This document shows positions 37,508 to 47,174 of a DNA stretch of 64,000 nt, in pieces. Origin of the DNA: Buttiauxella brennerae ATCC 51605 (GTDB taxonomy: Bacteria; Pseudomonadota; Gammaproteobacteria; Enterobacterales; Enterobacteriaceae); NCBI RefSeq assembly GCF_001654925.1, contig NZ_LXER01000019.1:1-64000 (forward strand), written 5' to 3'. The position numbers and the translations under genes are program-made. Position 1 is the first letter of the stretch. Every line of letters begins with the position of its first letter. Under the pieces are notes generated by a model that was given only the letters and a program-made list of their open reading frames with translations, ran no database searches and was not told the DNA's origin.

Positions 37508-37535
37508 AAAAAGGCCGCTTTCGCGGCCTTTTTCG
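37508..37535. terminator. bidirectional terminator between sbcB and plaP
   Basis: AAAAAGGCCGC and GCGGCCTTTTT flank a TTTC loop. It serves both convergent genes. Confidence 0.9.
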
Positions 37536-37545
37536 TATTTAGCTG

Positions 37546-38910
37546 TTACGCTAAATCTTCGTTGAACTGTGGAACCGGGTTACGGAAGCGACGAGTCACG
37601 AAGGCCAGATATGTTAAGCCGATGGCTGCCCAAATCAGACCCAGAATCATCGAGCTTTCTTCCAGGTTAATCCACAACGCACCCACTGTCAGCGCGCCAC
37701 AAATTGGCAGCACCAAATAGTTGATGTGATCTTTGATGGACTTGTTGCGCCCTTCACGAATCCAGAACTGGGAAATCACTGACAGGTTAACGAAGGTAAA
37801 CGCCACCAGCGCACCAAAGTTAATCAGCGCGGTTGCTGTTACCAGGTCAAACTTAATCGCAAACAGAGCAATGATACCGACCAGTACCACGTTCAGTGCC
37901 GGGGTACGCCATTTCGGGTGGATGTAGCCGAAGAAGCGCTCCGGGAACACACCGTCACGTCCCATCACGTACATCAGGCGAGAAACGCCCGCATGTGCCG
38001 CCATACCTGACGCCAGAACCGTTACACAGGAGAAAATCAGGATGCCAAACTGGAAGGTTTTACCTGCCACGAAGAGCATGATTTCTGGCTGTGACGCGTC
38101 CGGATCGTGGAAGCGGGAGATATCCGGGAAGTACAGTTGCAGGAAGTAGGACACCACAACGAAGATCACGCCGCCAATCAGGGCCGTCAGGAAAATCGCT
38201 TTCGGGATGACGCGGCCTGCATCTTTCGTTTCTTCAGACAACGAGCTAATGCCGTCAAAACCGAGGAACGAGAAGCACAGAATGGTCGCTCCGGTAATCA
38301 TCGGCACGACGTTCGCGTGTTCCGACCAGAACGGACGAGTACTGGTTAATGTGCCCGCACCTTCACCATTTGCCACACCGTAAATAACCAGACCGGTGAT
38401 GACCACCATGACGATCATTTGCAGCACAACAATAAGGCTGTTGAAGTTAGCCACTGTTTTGATGCCGCGCAGGTTGGAGATAGTCATAAAGCCAACCAGC
38501 AGCACCACGAAAATCCACGAAGGAATCGACGGCACCAGGGCTTCAAAATAGATTTTCGCCAACAGGATGTTGATCATCGGCATAAACAGATAATCAAGCA
38601 AGGCAGACCAACCCACCATAAAGCCAACCACCGGGTGGATTGCTTTTTGAGCGTAGGTATAGGCGGAACCCGCTGATGGGAAGCGGCGTACTAGCTTTCC
38701 ATAACTTAACGCGGTGAACAAAATTGCCACAAGGGCAAACGCGTAAGCCGTAGCGACATGTCCGTCGGTAAGGCCAGATACAATACCAAATGTATCGAAC
38801 AGGGTCATAGGCTGCATATAAGCCAGGCCCATCATAACAACCGGAATGAGCGTCAGGCTCTTACGGAGTTCAACACGAGATTTTGCACCTGCGGTGACGT
38901 TAAGCGACAT
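37546..38910 (-). CDS. plaP: low-affinity putrescine importer PlaP
   Basis: A 454-residue APC-family permease with about twelve membrane helices. It begins [21 protein letters not shown] and has the PLaP-like [17 protein letters not shown] and [17 protein letters not shown] segments. In E. coli it imports putrescine, which supports swarming. The internal ATG at 38910 gives the usual length; the open extension to 38982 is not supported. Position after sbcB is conserved. Confidence 0.93.
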   Translation of the reverse strand: MSLNVTAGAKSRVELRKSLTLIPVVMMGLAYMQPMTLFDTFGIVSGLTDGHVATAYAFALVAILFTALSYGKLVRRFPSAGSAYTYAQKAIHPVVGFMVGWSALLDYLFMPMINILLAKIYFEALVPSIPSWIFVVLLVGFMTISNLRGIKTVANFNSLIVVLQMIVMVVITGLVIYGVANGEGAGTLTSTRPFWSEHANVVPMITGATILCFSFLGFDGISSLSEETKDAGRVIPKAIFLTALIGGVIFVVVSYFLQLYFPDISRFHDPDASQPEIMLFVAGKTFQFGILIFSCVTVLASGMAAHAGVSRLMYVMGRDGVFPERFFGYIHPKWRTPALNVVLVGIIALFAIKFDLVTATALINFGALVAFTFVNLSVISQFWIREGRNKSIKDHINYLVLPICGALTVGALWINLEESSMILGLIWAAIGLTYLAFVTRRFRNPVPQFNEDLA

Positions 38911-39079
38911 GGCTATTCCCCCAAACGGCGAATACCTGCGCAAAAGCAAAAAGCTGCCCCATCTGAATTTCCTCGGCGACACGACTGTCGTTTTTTAAAA
39001 GCTAGTATCTATCCGGTACGAAGCCCGGCCTCTTGGTTTTTTTGGCGGATGCCTGTTTGACTACTAGAACTTAATGCAA

Positions 39080-39113
39080 AAAAATAACCGACGCGTTTAA
39101 CGTCGGTTTTTTG
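39080..39113 (-). terminator. terminator of the aminotransferase gene
   Basis: ACCGACG and CGTCGGT form a stem with T runs on both strands. It lies directly after the minus-strand stop at 39117. Confidence 0.8.
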
Positions 39114-39116
39114 TTC

Positions 39117-40415
39117 TCATTTAGTGAGGCGCGTATTTTGCACCAATTCGAGGCAGGATGACAAGATATTGAGGCCTTCATTAACAATTTCTTTTTCAGC
39201 AGTTAACGGGACGAGAAAACGAATGACATTCGCTCTCACTCCGCATGACAGTAATACCAGTCCTTTTTTACCCGCTTCTTTGACAAGTTCTTGTGTTAAC
39301 TCTTTATTTGGACGGTGGCTGTCGCGCTCCTCCACCAGCTCCATTGCAATCATGGCGCCATAACCACGCACATCACCAATACAGTCAAATTGCTCGACCA
39401 TCTCATGCAAACGATGGGTGATGAGCTCGCCAATTTCCTGTGCCTTTTGATTGAGGTTTTCTTTCTCAATAACATCAGTGACCGCCAGTGCCGCCGCAAT
39501 GGCCACAGGCGAGCCCGCATAGGTGCCACCCAGACCGCCAGGCATCGCTTTTTCGAACAGCGATTTTTTGCCCACTAACGCAGAAAGTGGGAAGCCGCCC
39601 GCCAGGCTTTTCGCCATAGTGACGAGATCGGGCTCCACTTCACTGTGTTCAATCGCAAACGTTTTGCCAGTACGGCAAAAACCACTTTGGATTTCGTCGG
39701 CGATAAGCACAATGCCGTGTTTATCGCACAGCGCACGCAGTTGCTTCATGAAGGAAGGTGACGCGGCATAGAAACCCCCTTCCCCTTGCACTGGCTCAAT
39801 AATGATGGCGGCGACCTCATCAGGTGAGACATCTGCGGCAAAAATCCCTGCCAGCGAGGCCAGAGCCTGAGTGTCACTCACGCCAAGATATGCAGCCGGG
39901 TAAGGCGCATGATAAATACCTGCAGGGAACGGACCATAGCCTTTTTTATACGGTTGCACTTTGCCCGTTAGCGCCATGCCCAATAAAGTCCGGCCATGGA
40001 AGGCGCCACGAAATGCAATGATGGCCGAACGCCCCGTCGCAATACGCGCCACTTTGATGGCATTTTCAACCGCCTCCGCCCCCGTAGTGAGGAACAGTGT
40101 CTGGCAAGGTTCACTTATCGGCGCCAGTTTGTTGAGCCGTTCGGCAAGCTCAATATAATTGCCGTAAGGGGTCACCTGGAAACAAGGATGGGTAAATTTT
40201 TCAAGCTGTTGACGCACCGCATCAATGACTGCGGGATGGTTATGCCCGGTATTAAGCACCGCAATACCCGAGGCAAAGTCAATGTAGCGTTTCCCTTCCA
40301 CATCCCAGATTTCCGCATTTTTCGCTTTATCGATGTATACCGGAAATGCATTGCCGACTCCGTGTGGAACCGCCTGCTCACGCCGTGACTGCCATTGTTG
40401 ATTGGTTTGCTTCAT
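39117..40415 (-). CDS. class III aminotransferase, GabT/PuuE-like
   Basis: A 432-residue PLP enzyme. LFLTTGAEAVENAIK and FRGAFHGRT bind the cofactor phosphate and ring; LIADEIQSG gives the Asp240 contact; the PLP lysine is K269 (TMAKSLAGG). The sequence is close to 4-aminobutyrate-2-oxoglutarate transaminases. E. coli has no aminotransferase here. Its place next to the putrescine importer suggests a role in putrescine/GABA breakdown, but each gene ends in its own terminator. Whether it is GabT, PuuE or a paralogue is open. Confidence 0.88.
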   Translation of the reverse strand: MKQTNQQWQSRREQAVPHGVGNAFPVYIDKAKNAEIWDVEGKRYIDFASGIAVLNTGHNHPAVIDAVRQQLEKFTHPCFQVTPYGNYIELAERLNKLAPISEPCQTLFLTTGAEAVENAIKVARIATGRSAIIAFRGAFHGRTLLGMALTGKVQPYKKGYGPFPAGIYHAPYPAAYLGVSDTQALASLAGIFAADVSPDEVAAIIIEPVQGEGGFYAASPSFMKQLRALCDKHGIVLIADEIQSGFCRTGKTFAIEHSEVEPDLVTMAKSLAGGFPLSALVGKKSLFEKAMPGGLGGTYAGSPVAIAAALAVTDVIEKENLNQKAQEIGELITHRLHEMVEQFDCIGDVRGYGAMIAMELVEERDSHRPNKELTQELVKEAGKKGLVLLSCGVRANVIRFLVPLTAEKEIVNEGLNILSSCLELVQNTRLTK

Positions 40416-40589
40416 ACAGACTCCTTGCGCACAAAAAAATATAATTTAAGGTTAAGGCCGTCAAAAGGAGCGAATTATATGGGTTGCTATACACAATTGA
40501 ATATTCACAAAACAATGGTGAATCAAGATTTAAATCTTAGACTAACATGATGCTAAATCAACTATCTGATAGTTTAAATTACCTAAAAT

Positions 40590-40618
40590 AAAAAAACGGG
40601 CTAAAAATAATAACCCGC
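40590..40618 (-). terminator. terminator of the glycan island
   Basis: On the minus strand GGGTTA and TAGCCC pair across an AT-rich loop, followed by a run of seven T, just after the stop of the last island gene at 40630. Confidence 0.65.
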
Positions 40619-40629
40619 CAAAATATTAT

Positions 40630-42393
40630 CTAAAAATACAAGCGAAATGCAAAAGCACCACCAACATCTTTACCATCTACATAAGCATTACCTTTAGGAT
40701 AAATGCCACCAACACCTGGACCAAACTTAGTTAGCAAAAAGATTGTTGACTCATACTCTTTTTTCACGGCCCACCAAGTAATAGCATTATCCTGCGTGCA
40801 TTCATCACACTTTAAAATTAAATTATACTTTTGGTTCTTTGTTAAGGCCGCTTGATGAAAATCGAACCAGGCATACTTATTATCTTTAAGAGTTTCCAAC
40901 CTCACTGTATTACTAGCAATTACCTTCCCTGCCTGATCGGATAACTCCAAGGTCAATACACCATAATTCCGCCGGGCGAATGTAGCAAGCATTAATTCAA
41001 CACCTATAAGCGTGCTCGAATCAGCTTCAATTACCTGTTCGAATCTACGCCCTTTAGTAAGATAACCATAGCCAGTGTTATATAGTGGCTGTTCTACGAT
41101 AGTTAGCGATTTCCAAGCGCGTAATTCGGAAAATTTAATTAAAGGCGGGTAAAGAGCTGTGATCAATCCTGACACAATAAGAGAAAATAAAATCACTCTA
41201 ACTGCCTTGTTTTTTATAATAGCTATAATCTTTGCAATCACCAAAGAAAAAACCGGTAAAAAGCCAAAAAAATACCGAGCCTGCATAGCCCCTAAATAAC
41301 CTGTGTTTATATGTAACTGCCTTATAGTAAATAAGTAGGTAATAATAAAGCATGCAAAAGCAATAACAAATGAAAAGGTAAGATTAAAACAAGAATTCGT
41401 TACCGATAGTTTTTTTACTATAACAAAAATAGTCATCCAGACTAACATGAGCAAGATAGTTTTCAATACTGTAATTCTAATGTCGTTATCACTAATTGCA
41501 GCATGGCCATACGGTATAGTAAGGGTAACTAAATTTGCTTGATAAAAATTAACTATAAATTCTGTAAGACCGAGTCTTTTGGCACCCGGATGATCAACAG
41601 CAAACCATAATGCTGGATTACCCTGAGGGGCAGGATAAAACCTCCCATACACAACGTATATATTTAAATAGTATATGGCTATAATTGCAAGTGATGAAAT
41701 TATAATCACCCATTGTCTAAAAGTAATTTTTTTAATTACCTCAGACAACTTCGAAAAATTGAACAAACAAACAGATATTAATAAACATACTATAGCTAGT
41801 GATCCTGTTGCTTTACTCAATGCAGCAATAATACCGCCGATGCAGATAGTAATAACACTATAAGTAATTGATTTATTGTCTTTGTGAGTTTCTATTATAT
41901 CTAACAACCCATGCAGGACTAGCGTACACCCCAAAACATTGATTTGATCATTACTTACAGCACTTCCAGAAACAACGAACATAGGAATAACAAGTAAAAA
42001 AGCGCCCCCACAAAAAGTAGATAATTTTGATTTGGTTGCAGAATACAACATCCTGCAAGTAAAAATTATTATCAAAATAGAAATAAGCATATTAACGTAA
42101 CGACCTATCATTGCATACATACCTTGCAAGTCTAAGAAGTTAGCCAATCCACCAACAATGAGATAATATAATGCAGGGTGATTAAGGTAGTTTAGTTTTC
42201 CTCCTGGTAGAATAGTACCACTGCTATAATTTGGAAAACCCCTATCCATAACATTTCCGACATACGCCATATGTGCAAATTCATCAGGGAAGACTCCTGG
42301 ACTATAGGAAAGAATATAGCCCATAGCCATTACAAGAAACAATAAAGAAAGTAATAGTGTTATAAACACAATACCACATTTTTGTTTATACAT
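40630..42393 (-). CDS. multi-spanning membrane glycosyltransferase-like protein (GT-C type)
   Basis: A 587-residue protein with about eleven hydrophobic segments in the first 440 residues and a soluble C-terminal domain of about 150 residues. The first periplasmic loop has SPGVFPDEFAHMAYV, the acidic DE pair expected of GT-C enzymes that use polyprenyl-phosphate sugars, followed by LNHPALYY. It resembles DUF2142-type proteins. The C-terminal part is beta-rich (STLIGVELMLATFARR...). The ATG at 42393 follows the previous gene by ten bases. It is the last gene of the four-gene AT-rich operon and is probably its specificity-giving transferase. No closer name is justified. Confidence 0.7.
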   Translation of the reverse strand: MYKQKCGIVFITLLLSLLFLVMAMGYILSYSPGVFPDEFAHMAYVGNVMDRGFPNYSSGTILPGGKLNYLNHPALYYLIVGGLANFLDLQGMYAMIGRYVNMLISILIIIFTCRMLYSATKSKLSTFCGGAFLLVIPMFVVSGSAVSNDQINVLGCTLVLHGLLDIIETHKDNKSITYSVITICIGGIIAALSKATGSLAIVCLLISVCLFNFSKLSEVIKKITFRQWVIIISSLAIIAIYYLNIYVVYGRFYPAPQGNPALWFAVDHPGAKRLGLTEFIVNFYQANLVTLTIPYGHAAISDNDIRITVLKTILLMLVWMTIFVIVKKLSVTNSCFNLTFSFVIAFACFIITYLFTIRQLHINTGYLGAMQARYFFGFLPVFSLVIAKIIAIIKNKAVRVILFSLIVSGLITALYPPLIKFSELRAWKSLTIVEQPLYNTGYGYLTKGRRFEQVIEADSSTLIGVELMLATFARRNYGVLTLELSDQAGKVIASNTVRLETLKDNKYAWFDFHQAALTKNQKYNLILKCDECTQDNAITWWAVKKEYESTIFLLTKFGPGVGGIYPKGNAYVDGKDVGGAFAFRLYF

Positions 42394-42403
42394 AGATTCC
42401 GTC

Positions 42404-43258
42404 TTATTTGAGAGAGAGAGAAAATAAGTAGAAAAAGCAATCACCAACAATAGTGATGAAACGACTTAGGACAACAGCCAAGATAATATCAATCTCAGCA
42501 AAAAATGGCTTTAACAATAATAGAAGTATAAACTCTCTGATACCTACCCCAGCTGGTGACCCTGGTGTTATGAGTCCCGCAAGCCAAGAGATGACATAGG
42601 CCCCAATTAGCGGTAATATAAATGTAGGAGCTACAGCCCAATTATCTACTATTGAATACAATACACTAAAAAAAACCCCTCCTGAAATAAACAAGAATAA
42701 AAAATATTTAGTCATGATTTTAGTTAAATTTCGCTTTCCTTGCATTTCAAATCCGAAAACAAGTGCCATTATGGCGAATGTAAACAGAGAGAAACCATAA
42801 ATAAAATTGAACTCAGGGAATAATAGGGGTAGCATCCAAAAAATAAAAGTGGCGCCACTTACAATCAAAAGCAATAATTCCAGAACAGTACTTTTAGCAA
42901 CCGCTTTTCCAGAAAATCCATATGACATTGTTAGTAATTGCCTGCCTGCAAATTGAAAAATGTTACCAGGTACATACTTCGCCAGTTGAGTTAAACCATA
43001 AATTCTGGTTGCAACTCGATGACTGATGGACTGGTGTAACCCTAACAATAACATTCGCCATGCAGAAGCAAGAATAATATTGGCTGCACCATAAACACAG
43101 GCTAACACCAAGATTAATAATAAAAATTTAAATGTGAAAGTATCATCGGGAACCCGCTTCCAATACTCGGCTATTCTATGCACAACAAATATTACGCTAA
43201 ATAGTGCAATAATACTCCCTGCATAATTAAGTAACTTCCGTAGGCTACTTTTGTTCAT
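42404..43258 (-). CDS. lysylphosphatidylglycerol-synthase-like membrane protein (UPF0104 type)
   Basis: A 284-residue protein with seven to eight hydrophobic segments. QLAKYVPGNIFQFAGRQ and ITPGSPAGVGIREF are hallmarks of the LPG-synthase transmembrane/AglD family, which appears beside glycosyltransferases in many glycan loci and may flip or position lipid-linked sugars. The ATG at 43258 overlaps the methyltransferase gene by 14 bases. It may take the place that GtrA has in gtr operons. Confidence 0.72.
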   Translation of the reverse strand: MNKSSLRKLLNYAGSIIALFSVIFVVHRIAEYWKRVPDDTFTFKFLLLILVLACVYGAANIILASAWRMLLLGLHQSISHRVATRIYGLTQLAKYVPGNIFQFAGRQLLTMSYGFSGKAVAKSTVLELLLLIVSGATFIFWMLPLLFPEFNFIYGFSLFTFAIMALVFGFEMQGKRNLTKIMTKYFLFLFISGGVFFSVLYSIVDNWAVAPTFILPLIGAYVISWLAGLITPGSPAGVGIREFILLLLLKPFFAEIDIILAVVLSRFITIVGDCFFYLFSLSLK

Positions 43259-43892
43259 AAGGGACACATAACAACATAGTCCAAGGAAATGGAGACGAAA
43301 CTTCAATTACCTTGAAGTAACTCTGTATGAATTTTATAAAGGATTTTTTTGACCAATGTTGTATATGCCCAGGGGTATTGCCAAAATTCCGTATATACTT
43401 TCCTCGAGCCATATTGAGGGCGCACCATATAGGTTCACGTGGAACACTGATGATAAGATATTTATCAACCAGACTCTGCAATATCTTCATTGCTTTATCT
43501 GGCTCTTCTAGATGCTCCATAACTTCACAACATACAATTAAATCAGCACTATCAATTCCTTCCTTGAGATCATAGATACTCTTAACATTAAACACATCAG
43601 GCATAAGATTCGCGGCTGTCGCATTTTCCCTTGCAAGGGAAATAACATCATGTGAAAAATCACTACCAACAGCTTTAAGACCCTGACTATTCCATTTGTT
43701 TACCCAAAATCCTTCTCCACAACCAACTTCATGAATAGTTTCGGGATTTGCATGCACCACAAAATGTTCAAGAGAGGAGTCAAAACCGCTCATTATCCAT
43801 TTAACAATAGGATTCTTGGAGCCATATTTATCAAAAGCATTGCCAAATACAATCCCATCTTCAATTTTTCCACCGGAAACTTTGAAACTCAT
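43245..43892 (-). CDS. SAM-dependent methyltransferase
   Basis: A 215-residue class I methyltransferase. The SAM loop is IHEVGCGEGFWVNKW, followed by GSDFSHDVISLAREN, then VCCEVMEHLEEPD. This group acts on small molecules, sugars or lipids. The ATG at 43892 has GAGG five bases upstream. It lies between a glycosyltransferase and a membrane protein, so a glycan or lipid carrier is the likely substrate. Confidence 0.78.
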   Translation of the reverse strand: MSFKVSGGKIEDGIVFGNAFDKYGSKNPIVKWIMSGFDSSLEHFVVHANPETIHEVGCGEGFWVNKWNSQGLKAVGSDFSHDVISLARENATAANLMPDVFNVKSIYDLKEGIDSADLIVCCEVMEHLEEPDKAMKILQSLVDKYLIISVPREPIWCALNMARGKYIRNFGNTPGHIQHWSKKSFIKFIQSYFKVIEVSSPFPWTMLLCVPYEQK

Positions 43893-43918
43893 AACCACCT
43901 CATCGATTTAGGTTATTA

Positions 43919-44881
43919 TTAATTGTGATTATCTTTATTAATTGAATCGACATTTAACTGCGCGACTTTGAAGCGTAAATCTTCAAGTAATTTCCTATTT
44001 GCCGACAGAAGGTCCGTGACAAATGCAATCAAAATGGTTTGAAAACCCATACCCATCAATACAGAAGCTAGAATTAATGACTGCACATACCCATTGCCAT
44101 CTCCAGTTAAGAACTTAAACAAGAATCGAATGCCAAGCAGAAAGCCGGCGAAAAACAGAACAGCTCCAATAGTGCCAAAAAAACGGAAAGGACGATAGAT
44201 TACAAATATTCTAATAATTGTCACGATGCTACGTTTAATGTATGAAGTAATACTTTTAACTAAACGTGATGGTCGTAAATCATCATTAACACGAACTGGA
44301 ACAGAAGTAATAGTAATATTTTTTTGTCCTGCCTGAATTATCGTTTCAAGGGTATAAGTATAATCATTAAAAACCATTAATTTTTGTGCTGTGGCACGGG
44401 ACATCGCTCTAAAACCGCTAGGTGCATCAGGAACGTCTGTTTTACTTGCTACACGAACAACCCAACTACCTATTTTTTGAAGACATTTCTTTATGGGAGA
44501 GAAATGCTGTATTGCTGAAATTGGTCTCTCACCGATAACCATTTCTGCACGATGTTCAAGAATCGGAGCAACCAGTAATGGTATATCATCAGCACAATAT
44601 TGATTGTCAGCATCAGTATTAATAATAACATCAGCATTCAGAGTTAGACATGCATCAAGTCCCGTCATAAAGGCTTTAGCCAGCCCTTTATTGGCTGTAT
44701 GCTTTATTATGTGGTCAACACCATTCATCTTGGCTACGTTAATGGTATCATCAGTACTGCCATCATCAATAATTAACCACTCAACTTCATCAAATCCTGC
44801 AACATGCTTCGGTAGCGCATCAAGTGCGATAGCTAGCGTTTCTGCCTCATTGAAACAAGGGATTTGTATGATTAATTTCAC
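43919..44881 (-). CDS. family-2 glycosyltransferase, polyprenyl-phosphate hexosyltransferase type
   Basis: A 320-residue protein. The soluble GT-A domain has PCFNEAETLA, IIDDGSTDDT and NTDADNQYCADD (metal-binding DxD), followed by two membrane helices (about 232-255 and 268-290). This matches DPM1/GtrB-like enzymes that load a sugar on undecaprenyl phosphate. It is the first gene of the operon. A second such enzyme beside the phage gtrB implies a separate lipid-linked sugar. Confidence 0.82.
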   Translation of the reverse strand: MKLIIQIPCFNEAETLAIALDALPKHVAGFDEVEWLIIDDGSTDDTINVAKMNGVDHIIKHTANKGLAKAFMTGLDACLTLNADVIINTDADNQYCADDIPLLVAPILEHRAEMVIGERPISAIQHFSPIKKCLQKIGSWVVRVASKTDVPDAPSGFRAMSRATAQKLMVFNDYTYTLETIIQAGQKNITITSVPVRVNDDLRPSRLVKSITSYIKRSIVTIIRIFVIYRPFRFFGTIGAVLFFAGFLLGIRFLFKFLTGDGNGYVQSLILASVLMGMGFQTILIAFVTDLLSANRKLLEDLRFKVAQLNVDSINKDNHN

Positions 44882-45012
44882 TTTCAGTGCACCTTATCCT
44901 AACGCCAAAAATTTAGCTTTGAATTCTATAGCATCCTTTTGCTGATCGCTTTCAATTATTATCCTCAAATGCGCTTACAGTTTTGTGTCACAACCGAACA
45001 GTTAATGCCCAC

Positions 45013-45927
45013 TCAGTCCGGTGCTGATTCATATATGCGTTTTATGGCGTAATTTGTAGTAATTTGTTCACGCCACCATTCACTGGCAAGCCCGACGGTC
45101 TGTTCGTTCCAGCCAATCCACACCGGCACAAAAGGCACATGGGACACCACCTGTTTTTCCACCAGTACGCCACTTTCGATAAAACGCTGCGCCATGTAAC
45201 GGGGAACGTAACCGCAGCCGATGCCGCTAATTTGCAACTCGAGTTTGGTTTTGAAATCGAAAACGGTGATTGCGTCTTGTTCTTCGAGTAAATGCATCGA
45301 ACGTGACGGTTCAAGTCGCGATGTGTCACCAACGACGACTGCACGACTGCGTTTGATTATCCGGCGAGTGAGGGGTTCTTCAGCTTCAGCAAGTGGGTGG
45401 TGAGGTGCAACAACAAAAATGCTTTCAAGTTGGCCAAGGAGCGTAAAACCAAAACCGCTCAGCGACGGCGGGTCACTCATGGCGCCGACAATAATATCCG
45501 CCCGCCCTTCGGTAAGGGCCTCCCAGGAGCCACCCAGCACGCCGTTGATGAATTTCAGGCGCGTCACGCTGTAGCTTTTGTAGAACGCTTCGATAAGCGG
45601 GGTCAGCAGCGAAAAGGGAAACGAATCGTCCACGCCGATCACCAGTTCGTTTTCCCACCCCTGGTGAAGTTTGATGGCCTGCTGTTCCAGTTCGCGCACG
45701 GTATGCAACACTTCGCGCCCTTTTTCCAGCAGAAGCTGGCCTGTTCGCGTAAAACGCGCCCGATGGCCTGAACGGTCGAGGATTTGAATGTTGAGATCGT
45801 TTTCGAGTTTTTGAACGGTGTAACTGAGTGCGGAAGGCGTTTTAAAGAGCTTTGTTGCCGCCGCAGCAAAGCTCCCTTCTTTATCGAGGGTATCGAGAAT
45901 TATCAGCACATCCAGCAGTGGTTTCAT
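45013..45927 (-). CDS. yeeY: LysR-family regulator YeeY
   Basis: A 304-residue LysR protein. The winged helix-turn-helix is at residues 12-65 (GSFAAAATKLFKTPSALSYTVQKLE) and the effector domain follows from about 90. Target genes are unknown to me. It lies next to yeeZ as in E. coli. Confidence 0.92.
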   Translation of the reverse strand: MKPLLDVLIILDTLDKEGSFAAAATKLFKTPSALSYTVQKLENDLNIQILDRSGHRARFTRTGQLLLEKGREVLHTVRELEQQAIKLHQGWENELVIGVDDSFPFSLLTPLIEAFYKSYSVTRLKFINGVLGGSWEALTEGRADIIVGAMSDPPSLSGFGFTLLGQLESIFVVAPHHPLAEAEEPLTRRIIKRSRAVVVGDTSRLEPSRSMHLLEEQDAITVFDFKTKLELQISGIGCGYVPRYMAQRFIESGVLVEKQVVSHVPFVPVWIGWNEQTVGLASEWWREQITTNYAIKRIYESAPD

Positions 45928-45965
45928 ACTCGTTCCCGGCAGTCACGAGCAATACCCCACAGCGG

Positions 45966-46793
45966 TTACTGCATGGGCATTACCAGCGGGTTTGGATACT
46001 GATATTCAAACCCAAGTTCATTGCAGATACGGTTGCCATCCACCAGCTTACCGTGGCCATTTTGCGTTTGGGTTCGAAAAACGGGTGCGTCTAAATTCAT
46101 CTGGCGTGCCATCAAAGAGTAGAACTCAGCACGCGTTGGGTGAGCTGGCGCACATAAATTATAGATGTGTCCGCCTTTTGGAGCCTGCAACAACAGTGTA
46201 ATTGCTGAAATAACATCTTCAAGGTGTACCAGATTGACTCCATGAGCGCCATTTGCGACATCGGTTTTTCCTGCCAGAAAACGCCCAGGATGGCGTTCCG
46301 GCCCAACCAAACCCGCAAGACGCAGAATATCTACTGAAGTGCCAGGCAAGTCATGCAGCCAGGTTTCCAGCTCTTTCAGCACCCGTCCGCTGGCCGTCAC
46401 AGGTTCAAGCGGCGAGGTTTCTTTCACGCTGCCTTCTGTTTCGCCATACACCGACGTGGAGCTGGTAAAAATGATACGCGGGATATTATGAGCCAACGCG
46501 CTGTCGACAATTTCCTGCACCGCCTGCAGGTAAAAATCGTCGCCTTCGCCGGTACGGCGAGCAGGCAGCGTTATCACCAGCGCATCAGCATCCAGCAGTG
46601 CATCAAGATCGTCGCTGTCACAAACCAGTTCAGGAGTAAGCTGCAGTTGATAACCGTCAATGCCACACATTCGCGCGGCTTCCACACCATCGAGGGTCGT
46701 TTTACTTCCTGTCACTTGCCAGCCCCGCGCTGATAAAGACAGCGCCAATGGCATTCCCAGCCACCCTAACCCGACAATCGCAACCTTTTTCAT
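45966..46793 (-). CDS. yeeZ: NAD(P)-dependent epimerase/dehydratase-like protein YeeZ
   Basis: A 275-residue Rossmann protein. The nucleotide loop is VAIVGLGWLGMPLALSL (near residue 7), with FTSSTSVYGETEG holding an SDR-like Ser/Tyr area. Its reaction is unknown. It is divergent from the his operon. Confidence 0.9.
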   Translation of the reverse strand: MKKVAIVGLGWLGMPLALSLSARGWQVTGSKTTLDGVEAARMCGIDGYQLQLTPELVCDSDDLDALLDADALVITLPARRTGEGDDFYLQAVQEIVDSALAHNIPRIIFTSSTSVYGETEGSVKETSPLEPVTASGRVLKELETWLHDLPGTSVDILRLAGLVGPERHPGRFLAGKTDVANGAHGVNLVHLEDVISAITLLLQAPKGGHIYNLCAPAHPTRAEFYSLMARQMNLDAPVFRTQTQNGHGKLVDGNRICNELGFEYQYPNPLVMPMQ

Positions 46794-46989
46794 GTCTTAT
46801 CTCCTGGATTACAGCATATCTCTCTGCTGCTATTTTTAGCGTCTTATTAAGGCTACGCCACGTTACGACAACTGACAATCAGTGGCACTAAACAGAATAT
46901 TAATTGAGGGGATAAAAAGCCCTTGCACAACGGACTAAATATGGTTTACGTTAAAGCACATCATGAATAAACATTCATACGAGAATTTT

Positions 46990-47040
46990 ATGACACGCGT
47001 TCAAAATACCAATCACCATCATCACCATCATCCTGACTAG
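46990..47040 (+). CDS. hisL: his operon leader peptide
   Basis: A 16-codon peptide, [16 protein letters not shown], with six consecutive His codons. Ribosome stalling there when charged tRNA-His is short favours the antiterminator. The E. coli and Salmonella peptides have seven His in a row. Confidence 0.95.
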   Translation: MTRVQNTNHHHHHHPD

Positions 47041-47103
47041 TCTTTCAGGCGATGTGTGCTGGGAGACAGAAAAATCTTCCAGTGGTGCATGAACGAGTCA
47101 ATA

Positions 47104-47138
47104 AGCCCCCGGAAGATTTCTTCCGGGGGCTTTTTTTT
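47104..47138 (+). terminator. his operon attenuator
   Basis: GCCCCCGGAA (47105-47114) pairs with TTCCGGGGGC (47121-47130), followed by eight T. It stands between hisL and hisG and is the terminator arm of the attenuation switch. Confidence 0.93.
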
Positions 47139-47174
47139 GGACGTCAGACAAGAATTTACCAGGAGTATTTACCC

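Noticed and set aside
47005-47040. CAC/CAT repeat tract read as a microsatellite
   Set aside because: It is the histidine codon run of the hisL leader peptide.
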